In this document: one piece after another, positions 44,146 to 52,794 of the stretch | Layout: each line of letters begins with the position of its first letter | Numbering within the stretch: position 1 is the first letter of the stretch | Origin: BOKV01 sp041739465 | GTDB lineage: Bacteria > Pseudomonadota > Alphaproteobacteria > Rhizobiales > Rhizobiaceae | Assembly (NCBI GenBank): GCA_041739465.1 | Contig: JBGSNX010000056.1 | Location: forward strand, 8,694 to 72,693 | DNA length: 64,000 nucleotides | Reading direction: 5' to 3' | Translations under genes and position numbers: made by a program | Notes under the pieces: model-generated | What the model saw: the letters and a program-made list of their open reading frames with translations, nothing else | Databases searched by the model: none | Told to the model about the DNA's origin: nothing

Positions 44146-45570
44146 TCAGTGGGCAATCATCACATGCCGGACAGCGGTGTAGTCTTCAAGCGCGTACATC
44201 GACATGTCCTTGCCATAGCCTGACTGCTTCAACCCGCCATGCGGCATCTCGTTGCAAAGCATGAAATGGGTGTTGATCCACGTGCAGCCATATTGCAGCT
44301 GCGCTGCTGTCGAAATGGCCCGCGAAACGTCCTTTGTCCAAACCGAGGAGGCCAGTCCGTAATCGCTGTCATTGGCCCAGTTCACCGCATCTTCGACATC
44401 CGTGAACCGCGTTACTGAAACCACCGGGCCGAACACTTCACGCCGCACGATCTCATCGCTCTGCAGTGCTCCTGCAATCACGGTCGGCTGATAAAAGTAG
44501 CCCCCGCCTGTGCCCGGTTTGCCGCCGGTTGTGATCTCGATATGCTTCTGCTCAGCTGCCCGTTCGACAAAGCTTGCAACCCGGTCGCGTTGGCGTTTGG
44601 AAATGAGTGGCCCGATTTCATTTTCGGTATCGTCCGGCTGGTCGAAGCGAATCGTGGAAACTGCAGAGGAAAGTTCGGCGACCAATTTTTCATAGACTTT
44701 CTTGCCGGCATAAATACGGCAGGCGGCGGTGCAGTCCTGCCCGGCATTGTAATATCCGAATGCCCGTAGGCCATTCACAACCGCTTCGATGTCGGCGTCA
44801 TCAAACACGATGACCGGTGCCTTTCCGCCAAGTTCCAGATGGGTGCGCTTGACCGACCTTGCCGCCGCTTGCAGCACTTTTTTGCCGGTAGCCACATCGC
44901 CGGTGATCGAAATCATGTGGACCCCTGCATGGTTGATCAGCGCATTGCCCACGCTCTCCCCACGCCCCAGCACCACGTTGACCACGCCTTCCGGCAGGAT
45001 GTCAGCCAGCAGCTTGGCCATCTTCAACGCGGTCAATGGCGTCTGTTCGGAGGGCTTGAACACCACCGTGTTGCCGCCACCAATGGCCGGTGCAAGTTTC
45101 CATGCCATCATCATCAAAGGATAATTCCAGGGCGCTATCGAGGCGACCACACCAATGGCATCCCGCCGGATCATGGAGGTGAAGCCCTTGAGATATTCAC
45201 CAGCGGCATTGCCCGGCATGCAGCGCACCGCGCCGGCAAAAAAGCGGTAGCAATCGACAATTGCCGGTATCTCGTCGTTGAGAACCGCATTGATTGGCTT
45301 TCCACAATTGAGCGCTTCCAGCGCTGCGAAGCCCTGCGCATCTGCTTCAATAGCAGCCGCGATTTTCAGCAGATAGCCGGAGCGCTCAGCCGGTGTCGTT
45401 TGCGACCATGATTTGAAGGCGTGGTTGGCGGCTGCAACTGCCCGGTCGATCTGTGCTTGTGAGGCTTCCGGAAGCTCAAGGATGGTGCCGCCCGTCTTCG
45501 GGTTGAAGATGGTTTCCTCGGTTTCAACGCCCGCTTCGAAGGATGAACCGATCAGCATTTTCGTATCCAT
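44146..45570 (-). CDS. Gamma-aminobutyraldehyde dehydrogenase-like ALDH
   Basis: 474 residues from the ATG at 45570, with CGGGAG upstream; an ATG at 45579 is too close to it. It has the ALDH fold with IAPWNYPLMMMAWK, catalytic Glu in LELGGKAP and Cys in NAGQDCTAACRIYAG, and the NEMPHGGLKQSGYG tail. It looks like YdcW/PatD, which turns 4-aminobutyraldehyde into GABA in putrescine breakdown. It follows the ydcSTUV-like importer genes by 21 bp. Betaine-aldehyde or other aminoaldehyde specificity is the alternative. Confidence 0.85.
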   Translation of the reverse strand: MDTKMLIGSSFEAGVETEETIFNPKTGGTILELPEASQAQIDRAVAAANHAFKSWSQTTPAERSGYLLKIAAAIEADAQGFAALEALNCGKPINAVLNDEIPAIVDCYRFFAGAVRCMPGNAAGEYLKGFTSMIRRDAIGVVASIAPWNYPLMMMAWKLAPAIGGGNTVVFKPSEQTPLTALKMAKLLADILPEGVVNVVLGRGESVGNALINHAGVHMISITGDVATGKKVLQAAARSVKRTHLELGGKAPVIVFDDADIEAVVNGLRAFGYYNAGQDCTAACRIYAGKKVYEKLVAELSSAVSTIRFDQPDDTENEIGPLISKRQRDRVASFVERAAEQKHIEITTGGKPGTGGGYFYQPTVIAGALQSDEIVRREVFGPVVSVTRFTDVEDAVNWANDSDYGLASSVWTKDVSRAISTAAQLQYGCTWINTHFMLCNEMPHGGLKQSGYGKDMSMYALEDYTAVRHVMIAH

Positions 45571-45591
45571 TTTCAACATCTCCCGTTGGTT

Positions 45592-46407
45592 TCATTTGCC
45601 ATGACCGGCGACCTGGTCGCCGTCACGCGTGAGGTAATAAGCGGCAAGAATTGGCAGTGCAGTTACCAGCACCACCACCATCGCAACCACATTGGTCACC
45701 GGGCGTTGGCGTGGACGTACCAGTTCCTCCAACATCCAGATTGGCAAGGTCTGCTGCTGGCCGGCGGTGAAGGTTGTCACGATCACTTCGTCGAACGACA
45801 GCGCGAAAGCCAGCATCCCGCCCGCCAGCAGTGCCGTTGAAAGATTTGGCAAAATGACATGGCGGAAAGTCTGGAAGCCGTCTGCGCCAAGGTCCATTGA
45901 CGCTTCGATGAGCGATGCCGAAGTTCGCCGGAACCGGGCCACCGCATTGTTGTAGACGACGACCACACAAAACGTCGCGTGACCCAGGATGATGGTCCAG
46001 GTTGAGAACGGAATGTCTGCAATGTTGAACGCTGAGCGCAGCGCAATGCCGGTGATGATGCCCGGCAGGGCTATCGGCAGTATCACCAGCAAGGAAATGG
46101 CTTCCCGTCCGAAAAAGCGGCTTTGGGAAACCGCCGCGGCGCACAAAGTGCCAAGAACCAGAGCAATTGCAGTGGAGATTGAGGCTACCTTCACCGAAAG
46201 TGTCAGCGCTTCCCAAACGTCCGGCCTGTTCCAGGTGACAACCAGCCAGTCAAGCGTGAATCCGGGCGGCGGCCATTGATAGGTTTTCTCTTCGGTTGTG
46301 AAGGCATAAACGAAAATCAGCGCAATCGGCAGGTGCATGAACAGCAGCCCGGCGATTGCGGCAATCGTCAGGCCAATTGGCGCGCGTGTTTGCTTGTCAG
46401 AGCGCAT
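45592..46407 (-). CDS. Polyamine-type ABC importer permease, YdcV/PotC-like
   Basis: 271 residues from the ATG at 46407; the preceding frame into the neighbour is not used. About six helices are seen, with the EAA loop RTSASLIEASMDLGADGFQTFRHVILP and the C-terminal FSFDEV-like LSFDEVIVTTFTAG motif of PotC permeases. Its start overlaps the stop of the first permease by 11 bp. It forms the second half of the channel. Confidence 0.88.
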   Translation of the reverse strand: MRSDKQTRAPIGLTIAAIAGLLFMHLPIALIFVYAFTTEEKTYQWPPPGFTLDWLVVTWNRPDVWEALTLSVKVASISTAIALVLGTLCAAAVSQSRFFGREAISLLVILPIALPGIITGIALRSAFNIADIPFSTWTIILGHATFCVVVVYNNAVARFRRTSASLIEASMDLGADGFQTFRHVILPNLSTALLAGGMLAFALSFDEVIVTTFTAGQQQTLPIWMLEELVRPRQRPVTNVVAMVVVLVTALPILAAYYLTRDGDQVAGHGK

Positions 46408-47341
46408 CGAACGCTCCCATCCTGCGCGCCGCCCAGAGGTAAATTCCCATGATGACGACAGGCACCACGGTGAAAGCCGCCGCCAGCGGGATGTTGCCGG
46501 CCGTACCTTGATGGGCGTAAACCGCCTGGCCAATAAACAAGCGGGACGATCCGATGATTTGCGGAATGATGTAATCGCCCATTGTCAGCGAGAAGGTGAA
46601 TATCGAACCTGCCGCAAGACCGGGCAAGGCAAGTGGCAACAACACATTGCGGAAGGTCTGGCCCGGTGTCGCGCCAAGGTCGCCCGAAGCTTCGATCAGG
46701 CTACCTGGAACCCGCTCCAATGACGCTTGTACCGGCAGGATCATGAAAGGCAGCCAGACATACAGGAACACCAGAAACGTGCCGGTATAACTGATCGAAA
46801 GCGAATTTCCGCCCACAACCGGCAGCGCCAGCCAAGCTTCCAGCAACCACGTTGCATGCAGCTTTTCAAACAGCCAGGTCAGGATGCCTTCCTTGGCAAG
46901 GATCAGCTTCCATGCATAGATTTTCACAAGATATGACGACCAAAGCGGCAGCATTACGCCCAGATAAAAGAACGCTTTCCACCGGCCCTTGGCATAGCGG
47001 GCGGCATAAAAGGCGATAGGGAAGGCAAGGATTGCTGCAGCAAAAGTCACCAATGCCGACATCAGCACCGTGCGAAGGATGATGTCGATATTGGCCGGCG
47101 CCAGCAATTCGCCATAGGTTTTCAGGGTCAGTGTGTAATCGACGAGACCTGAAAACTCGTCGACCGAGAAAAAGCTCTGCGCCAGCAGCGCAAACAGCGA
47201 TCCGACATAAACTATGCCGAGCCACAAAAGCGGCGGCGCGAGCAAAAGCGCCAAAAAGAAAGACGGCCGCCGCCACAGATAATCGGAAACCCTGCCAGAA
47301 AGCCCATCATGCCCACGAATGCTGGACGCTACAGCGCTCAC
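46397..47341 (-). CDS. Polyamine-type ABC importer permease, YdcU/PotB-like
   Basis: 314 residues read from a GTG at 47341, which overlaps the ATPase stop (GTGA); no later ATG would keep the first helix intact. It has about six helices and the EAA loop RVPGSLIEASGDLGATPGQTF. An ELLAPANIDIILRTV segment is typical of PotB-type permeases. It pairs with the YdcV-like protein. Confidence 0.88.
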   Translation of the reverse strand: MSAVASSIRGHDGLSGRVSDYLWRRPSFFLALLLAPPLLWLGIVYVGSLFALLAQSFFSVDEFSGLVDYTLTLKTYGELLAPANIDIILRTVLMSALVTFAAAILAFPIAFYAARYAKGRWKAFFYLGVMLPLWSSYLVKIYAWKLILAKEGILTWLFEKLHATWLLEAWLALPVVGGNSLSISYTGTFLVFLYVWLPFMILPVQASLERVPGSLIEASGDLGATPGQTFRNVLLPLALPGLAAGSIFTFSLTMGDYIIPQIIGSSRLFIGQAVYAHQGTAGNIPLAAAFTVVPVVIMGIYLWAARRMGAFDAL

Positions 47342-48327
47342 GCTTCGTCCTCCATCACATGCACATTCTCCTTGTCGAAAACGATCTGCAGCGCCGAGCC
47401 ATCGGTTGGCAACGATACCGCCGAAGAAACCAGTGCATGCAGTTTGAGATCATCCAGCAAAAGCGATAAGCGCGTTGTCCCGCCAAGATAGCTGCGGCTT
47501 TCCAGGCGCGCGGTATGTCCACCGGTTTGCGCAATCCTGATGTTCTCGGGACGCAGCGAGCCATATCTTTTTTGGCCCGTCACCTGTTCCATCAGTTGCG
47601 GCGGCAACACGTTTGAAGAGCCCACGAAATCGGCAACAAACCGGGTTGCGGGGCGTTCGTAAATCTCCTGCGGAGTACCGATCTGCATGATGCGGCCCTC
47701 ATTGAAGACCGCAACCCTATCCGCCATCGAAAGTGCTTCGCCCTGATCATGGGTTACAAAAACAAAAGTGATGCCCAGCTTGCGCTGCAGCGCCTTCAAT
47801 TCTTCCTGCATCGCTTCGCGCAATTTAAGATCCAGCGCACCAAGCGGCTCATCGAGCAATAAAACCTTGGGCTGGTTGACCAGTGCCCGGGCCAACGCCA
47901 CACGCTGCCGCTGGCCACCGGAAAGCTGAGCCGGTTTGCGATCTCCATAACCTGGCAACCGAACCAGATCGAGCACACTTTCTGCCGCAGCATGCCGCTC
48001 GGACTTTCCGATTCCCTTGATCATCAGGCCGTAGGCGACATTGTCGATTACATTGAGATGGGGAAAAAGCGCATAATCCTGAAAGACGGTGTTCACTGCC
48101 CGCCGCCAGGGAGCCACACCTTCCGCAGTCTCGCCAAAAATCTCGATATGCCCGCTAGTGGGTTGCTCAAATCCGGCAATCAGCCGAAGGCAGGTCGTCT
48201 TGCCGGAGCCCGATGGCCCCAGCATCGCAAAGAACTCGCCCTCCGCTATGCGCAGATCAACGGCGTCAACGGCTTTGACCTTGCCGAAATGGCGCGAAAC
48301 TTTTGAGAACGAAACGGCTGTCGGCAT
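47338..48327 (-). CDS. Polyamine-type ABC importer ATPase, YdcT/PotA-like
   Basis: 329 residues from the ATG at 48327. Walker A GPSGSGKTT is near 36-44, the Q-loop FQDYALFPHLNV near 85, signature LSGGQRQRVALARAL, and Walker B LLLDEPLGALD. A C-terminal TOBE-like regulatory domain (about 250-329) is present, as in PotA/UgpC proteins. It follows the binding protein gene, with a hairpin between, and overlaps the first permease by four bases. Confidence 0.92.
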   Translation of the reverse strand: MPTAVSFSKVSRHFGKVKAVDAVDLRIAEGEFFAMLGPSGSGKTTCLRLIAGFEQPTSGHIEIFGETAEGVAPWRRAVNTVFQDYALFPHLNVIDNVAYGLMIKGIGKSERHAAAESVLDLVRLPGYGDRKPAQLSGGQRQRVALARALVNQPKVLLLDEPLGALDLKLREAMQEELKALQRKLGITFVFVTHDQGEALSMADRVAVFNEGRIMQIGTPQEIYERPATRFVADFVGSSNVLPPQLMEQVTGQKRYGSLRPENIRIAQTGGHTARLESRSYLGGTTRLSLLLDDLKLHALVSSAVSLPTDGSALQIVFDKENVHVMEDEA

Positions 48328-48340
48328 GATGCCCCACAAG

Positions 48341-48368
48341 CAGGCCTGCCGTTGTTGCGGCAGGCCTG
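48341..48368. repeat. Stable 11-bp hairpin between binding-protein and ATPase genes
   Basis: CAGGCCTGCCG (48341-48351) pairs with CGGCAGGCCTG (48358-48368) over six bases. On the plus strand it is followed by TTTTT, but in the operon's own direction there is no U tract. It therefore more likely protects the upstream binding-protein mRNA or thins read-through than ends transcription. It lies 25 bp after the binding-protein stop. Confidence 0.75.
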
Positions 48369-48393
48369 TTTTTCGGTTTACCCGGATTGCGGA

Positions 48394-49554
48394 TCAGCGG
48401 CCGCCGATCACGCCGATGTAGTCGGACACCCAACGATAGTAAGGCACGCAGGCATCGTTCTGGCTGGCGCACTTTCTGGTCGGCGTATTCCAGAACTTGA
48501 TCTTGTCGAACCGGTCGCCACCATTGTTTGCACAGCCCGCATCGGTGAGCAGCGCATTGCCTGTGCAAGCTGCTGGCACGCTTGGAACCGTGCCGAACCA
48601 TGCCGAAACATCGCCCTGCACCTTTGGCGAGAGCGAATGCTCCATCCACATATAGGCGCAGTTCGGATGCGCTGAATCGACATGAAGCATGGTGGTGTCA
48701 GCCCAGCCGGTAATGCCTTCTTCAGGGAAGGTCGAACCAACGGGCTGCTTTTCACCGGCAAGAACGTTGACCTGGAACGGCCACGAACCTGAGACCACCA
48801 CACCTTCGTTCTTGAAATCATCCATCTGGATGAACGCGTCATGCCAGTAGCGGCCAACCAGCTTGCGCTGAGCGCGCAGCAGTTCCAGCGCTGCCTTGTA
48901 TTGATCTTCGCTCAGTTCATACGGATCCTTGATGCCAAGTTCCGGCTTGTGGAACATCAGGTAATTGGCAGCATCAGCAATGTGGATCGGTCCGTCATAA
49001 GCCTGAAGCCGGCCCTTGTTGGTCTTGCCGTCCGGCAGGTCCATTTCCTCGAAGACCACCTTCCAGCTGGTCGGCGCTTCCTTGAAGACATTGGTGTTGT
49101 ACATCAGCACATTGGCGCCCCAGACATAGGGCGTGCCGTAATGAACGCCGTCCACCGTATGCCAGGGAGCGCTTTGCAGACGCTCATCAACGGTTTTCCA
49201 CGAAGGGATAAGGTCCGTATTGATCGGCTGCACACGCTTGCCGGCAACCAGCCGCAGCGATGCGTCGCCCGATGCAGTGACGAGATCAAAGCCGCCTTCG
49301 TTCATCAGCGCCACCATTTCATCGGAAGTGGCGGCGGTCTTCACATTGACCTTGCAACCGGTCTTTGTCTCGAATTCGGTGACCCAGTCGAAATTCTTGT
49401 CCGTTTCGCCGCGCTCGATGTAGCCGGCCCAGGCAACGATGCTGACTTCGCCTTCGCCAGCGCCCAGTTCCTTCAGCATTTCTGCGCTGTAGGAGAGTGC
49501 AGTTGTGGCAAGGACAACGGAAAGGGCGGTGCAGCCTGCAAGAATGCGCTTCAT
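48394..49554 (-). CDS. Polyamine-type ABC substrate-binding protein, YdcS-like
   Basis: 386 residues from the ATG at 49554, six bases after GGGAG. A signal peptide covers about 1-24. The mature protein starts with GEGEVSIVAWAGYIERGE and contains SDEMVALMNEGGFDLVTASGDASLRL, as in YdcS/PotD-like periplasmic proteins. A C-terminal part has several Cys (ACTGNALLTDAGC and RKCASQNDACVPY), which suggests disulfides. It captures a polyamine or aminobutyrate-like compound for the transporter; the dehydrogenase at the end of the operon supports this. Confidence 0.85.
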   Translation of the reverse strand: MKRILAGCTALSVVLATTALSYSAEMLKELGAGEGEVSIVAWAGYIERGETDKNFDWVTEFETKTGCKVNVKTAATSDEMVALMNEGGFDLVTASGDASLRLVAGKRVQPINTDLIPSWKTVDERLQSAPWHTVDGVHYGTPYVWGANVLMYNTNVFKEAPTSWKVVFEEMDLPDGKTNKGRLQAYDGPIHIADAANYLMFHKPELGIKDPYELSEDQYKAALELLRAQRKLVGRYWHDAFIQMDDFKNEGVVVSGSWPFQVNVLAGEKQPVGSTFPEEGITGWADTTMLHVDSAHPNCAYMWMEHSLSPKVQGDVSAWFGTVPSVPAACTGNALLTDAGCANNGGDRFDKIKFWNTPTRKCASQNDACVPYYRWVSDYIGVIGGR

Positions 49555-49654
49555 GATCATCTCCCGAGTTTAGGTGCGCGCATTTGCGCGTCATGTTCCC
49601 GGAAATCATGCTGTTCTTGTTTTTGCGGTTTCGCAAATTCATTTATCAGAATAG

Positions 49655-49677
49655 TGATATCGGTTTTTCCGATATCA
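49655..49677. promoter_or_regulatory. Inverted repeat before the ydcS-like gene
   Basis: TGATATCGG (49655-49663) and CCGATATCA (49669-49677) are exact 9-bp arms around TTTTT. It lies 7 bp after the LysR stop and about 100 bp before the binding-protein start. Position and symmetry suit an operator for the LysR protein encoded upstream; a T-N11-A LysR box can be read within it. Confidence 0.6.
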
Positions 49678-49684
49678 TACCTGC

Positions 49685-50593
49685 TCACCGCAAGGATCGC
49701 TGCGCCCGAGCAAGGTCGATGAAGTCGCGCGCTGGACGGGCCAGCGATGAGCCCTTTCGCCAGACAATACCCACCTGCACCACGGGCAGCGCGCCAGAAA
49801 CATCCCGCGACTCGATGCGGTCGCCTTCCAGCGACCATGGCCGGTAGACAAGATCGGGCAGCAATGCCACCCCTGCCCCGGTCGCCACCAGGCTGCGAAC
49901 CGCCTCGACCGACCTTGTGCGAAACGCTATTTGAGGCCGCGTACCAAGCGCGCCAAGCAAGCGGCTGGTTGGCTCCTCGATCTCGTCCAGGGTCAGCAAG
50001 ATCAGCCGCTCGCCTGAAAGGTCAGTCAGCGAAATGCTCTCGGCACCGGCAAGCCTGTGCCCGATGGGCAACCACAGCCGATAGGGGGAAACTTCCAGAA
50101 TGTCAGCTTGCAATGCAGTGCGGTCACGAAGGTTGGAAGTGACCATGACGGCAACATCCAACTCCCCGCCAATCAGCAGGTGCTCCAGATACTCGCCGCT
50201 GTCCTCGATGGCCGTCATTTCTACAGAAGGGTAAGCGCGGCGAAACCGGGCGATGATGTCGGAAAGAACATACCCCGCCACCAGAGACGTGACGCCCAGA
50301 TTGAGCCGCCCCGGCATTGCATCGATTTCGCCTTCCCCTGAAAAGGCTTGTCTCGCATCTGAAACGCCCGACAAAATCGCTTTGGCGTGGCGCAGGAACT
50401 TGTGGCCCTTGAAGGTGATGTTCAGCCCGCGCGAATGGCGCTCGAACAATTGCACTCCAAGATCGCTCTCCAGTTCCTTGATTGCTTCCGTCACTGAAGA
50501 CTGCGAAATCGAAAGGTCGTGCGCGGCACCCGAAACAGAGCCTTGCTCCGCCACTGCCACGAAATACTGCAATTGCCGCAATGTGAATGCCAT
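49685..50593 (-). CDS. LysR-family regulator of the ydc-like operon
   Basis: 302 residues with an N-terminal winged HTH (FTLRQLQYFVAVAEQGSVSG, then SQSSVTEAIKELE) and a LysR effector domain. It is on the same strand as, and 130 bp upstream of, the ydcS-like gene, so it could be co-transcribed with it or control it through the inverted repeat in between. The DNA-binding part resembles regulators that act on amine and amino-acid catabolism, but the ligand is unknown. Confidence 0.88.
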   Translation of the reverse strand: MAFTLRQLQYFVAVAEQGSVSGAAHDLSISQSSVTEAIKELESDLGVQLFERHSRGLNITFKGHKFLRHAKAILSGVSDARQAFSGEGEIDAMPGRLNLGVTSLVAGYVLSDIIARFRRAYPSVEMTAIEDSGEYLEHLLIGGELDVAVMVTSNLRDRTALQADILEVSPYRLWLPIGHRLAGAESISLTDLSGERLILLTLDEIEEPTSRLLGALGTRPQIAFRTRSVEAVRSLVATGAGVALLPDLVYRPWSLEGDRIESRDVSGALPVVQVGIVWRKGSSLARPARDFIDLARAQRSLR

Positions 50594-50744
50594 GTACGAA
50601 CCCCTTTGGTGGGATCATGGCAATTGCGCGCGGTCTTGCCAACCAGCCTTCAGGGCTGCATTCGCCATGAAATCTTGGTAATTCGACGTGTTGCATCTCG
50701 CAGCAACAGCACCGCGGGACTATATCCCTTGGAGAGTGCGCATC

Positions 50745-50834
50745 ATGATCGAGGTCAAGGTGCTTCTTGCCAATTTGCGCAAGAACTGCGCCGACAATGA
50801 ACCGGAGCTTCCAGTTGGCAACACAACAGCCTGA
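50745..50834 (+). CDS. Possible 29-codon leader ORF overlapping the MacA-like start
   Basis: ATG 50745 has GGAGAG nine bases before it and reads 29 codons (MIEVKVLLANLRKNC...) to a TGA at 50832-50834. It overlaps the first 38 bases of the adaptor gene in another frame. The peptide shows no known motif. It may be a translated leader that couples or controls adaptor translation, or simply a chance ORF behind a good ribosome site. Confidence 0.3.
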   Translation: MIEVKVLLANLRKNCADNEPELPVGNTTA

Positions 50835-52071
50835 AATCAAGACCGTTCTTGGCGTGGGCAAACTGCCCGCGTGGAGGCGGTTTCTCTTCCCGGCAATCAT
50901 TGGCTTGGCGCTGGCGGGCGGCGGATGGTGGGCATTTGCTCCGCGCGCAAGCGTCGAGACAACCAAATTGTACGAGACGGTGCCGGTTTCGCGCGGGAGC
51001 CTGACGGTTACCGTCACGGCTACCGGCACGGTCGAACCCACAAAACTTGTCGAGATATCGAGCGAATTGTCAGGGACGGTACGCAGTGTCAATTTTGACT
51101 TCAACGACACGGTGAAAACCGGTGATGTCTTGGCACAACTGGACACCGAAAAGCTTGAAGCCGCACTTCAACACGCCCGCGCGACCCTTGAGGCAAAACA
51201 GGCACGTGTGCGTGAGGCGCAGGCAACGCTTGCCGAAATGAATGACCAGTTGGAACGCACCCGCTCGCTTTCGGAAAGCAAGGTGACTTCGAATAAGACC
51301 TACCAGTCGGCAATTGCAGCACAAGCCCGCGCCGAAGCGGTTCTGGCGGTGGCCATGGCGGATATCAAGGTAGCAGAAGCCGATTTGCGCACTGGCGAAA
51401 CCAATCTGTCAAAAGCGTGCATCTGTTCGCCAATCGACGGCGTCATACTCAACCGCAATGTCGATGTTGGACAGATCGTTGCTTCCTCGCTGCAGGCTCC
51501 TGTGCTGTTCACGATTGCCGAGGATCTGTCCAAAATGGAGTTGCAGGTCGCCATCGACGAAGCCGACATGGGCGTGGTGTCCGTTGGCAAGAAGGCAATG
51601 TTTTCGGTTGAGGCATTTCAAGGCCGGACATTCCCTGCCGAAATTGCCGAATTGCGATACGCACCGCAAACAGTGGATGGGGTGGTCACTTATGGCGCAA
51701 TCCTGAGCATCGACAACGCAGACTTGCTGTTGCGGCCTGGCATGACAGCGACCGCTGAAATTCTCGTTGACGAAGTCAGCAATGCGCTGCTGGTGCCGAA
51801 TTCGGCTTTCCGGTTTGCCCCTCCAATCGTCGAAAAGAAACCCCAAACCAGTGGCGGCCTGTTGGGTCTCATCATACCCCGCCCACCCGAAAAACCCGCC
51901 CCTGCCCCGGTTCCTGCACAGGACGGCACGCGCACGCTTCACATCCTCAAGGATGGCATGGCAACGCCGGTGCAAGTGAAACCCGGCGCCACAGACGGCC
52001 AGTTGACAGCAGTTACCGGCGAAGGCCTTGTAGAAGGCGCGTTGGTTATCACCTCGATGGCACTGAAATGA
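50797..52071 (+). CDS. MacA-like periplasmic adaptor of an ABC exporter
   Basis: 424 residues from the ATG at 50797. One transmembrane helix (about 23-41) anchors it to the inner membrane. Lipoyl half-motifs and a coiled-coil hairpin (about 110-205) follow, with CSPIDGVILNRNVDVGQIV, then a beta barrel and an Ala/Pro linker near 360-375. MacA-like proteins join the MacB ATPase-permease to an outer-membrane channel. Its stop overlaps the start of the ATPase gene by four bases. Confidence 0.88.
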   Translation: MNRSFQLATQQPEIKTVLGVGKLPAWRRFLFPAIIGLALAGGGWWAFAPRASVETTKLYETVPVSRGSLTVTVTATGTVEPTKLVEISSELSGTVRSVNFDFNDTVKTGDVLAQLDTEKLEAALQHARATLEAKQARVREAQATLAEMNDQLERTRSLSESKVTSNKTYQSAIAAQARAEAVLAVAMADIKVAEADLRTGETNLSKACICSPIDGVILNRNVDVGQIVASSLQAPVLFTIAEDLSKMELQVAIDEADMGVVSVGKKAMFSVEAFQGRTFPAEIAELRYAPQTVDGVVTYGAILSIDNADLLLRPGMTATAEILVDEVSNALLVPNSAFRFAPPIVEKKPQTSGGLLGLIIPRPPEKPAPAPVPAQDGTRTLHILKDGMATPVQVKPGATDGQLTAVTGEGLVEGALVITSMALK

Positions 52072-52793
52072 AAAAGCCGGCGCAACCGCCAACAACCCCG
52101 CCTTTGATCGAATTCGCCTCTATCCGCAAAATCTACGGCGAGGGCGATGCGGAGGTGCGGGCACTGGATGGCGTTTCCTTCACGATTCATTCCGGCGAAT
52201 TCGTCGCCATCATGGGGCCGAGCGGTTCTGGAAAATCGACCGCAATGAATGTTCTTGGTTGCCTCGACACGCCAACTTCAGGAAACTACTTTTTCAAAGG
52301 CGTTGATGTCGGATCGCTTGGGCTGGACCAGCGCGCCCTGCTACGCCGCAACTATATCGGCTTCGTGTTCCAGGGATACAATCTGCTTGCCCGCACCACC
52401 GCAGTGGAGAATGTCGAGCTGCCGTTGATCTACAAGGGCATGGGCCGCAATGAACGCCGCGAAATGGCCATGCAGGCACTGGATCGCGTAGGCCTCAAGG
52501 GACGTGAACACCACGACCCTTCCCAGCTTTCCGGTGGCCAGCAGCAGCGTGTGGCAATTGCCCGGGCGATTGTGACCAGGGCCGATGTCATCATGGCCGA
52601 CGAGCCAACGGGCAATCTTGACACCCCTCGCAGCATCGAGATCATGGAATTGTTGACGCGCTTCAACCGCGAAGAAGGCATCACCATCGTGATGGTCACT
52701 CACGAGCCTGACATGGCAGCATACACTGACCGCCTCATCACCTTTGTCGACGGCCATATCGCCAGCGACGTGCTATCGAAAAAGGCGGCCTGA
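52068..52793 (+). CDS. MacB/LolD-type ABC ATPase
   Basis: 241 residues with Walker A GPSGSGKST near 47-55, signature LSGGQQQRVAIARAI, and Walker B IMADEPTGNLD. This TGNLD type belongs to the LolD/MacB group that powers lipoprotein release or efflux by mechanotransmission instead of transport through its own pore. The ATPase is a separate protein here, not fused to the permease as in E. coli MacB. It overlaps the adaptor and is one base from the permease. Confidence 0.9.
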   Translation: MKKPAQPPTTPPLIEFASIRKIYGEGDAEVRALDGVSFTIHSGEFVAIMGPSGSGKSTAMNVLGCLDTPTSGNYFFKGVDVGSLGLDQRALLRRNYIGFVFQGYNLLARTTAVENVELPLIYKGMGRNERREMAMQALDRVGLKGREHHDPSQLSGGQQQRVAIARAIVTRADVIMADEPTGNLDTPRSIEIMELLTRFNREEGITIVMVTHEPDMAAYTDRLITFVDGHIASDVLSKKAA

Positions 52794-52794
52794 A

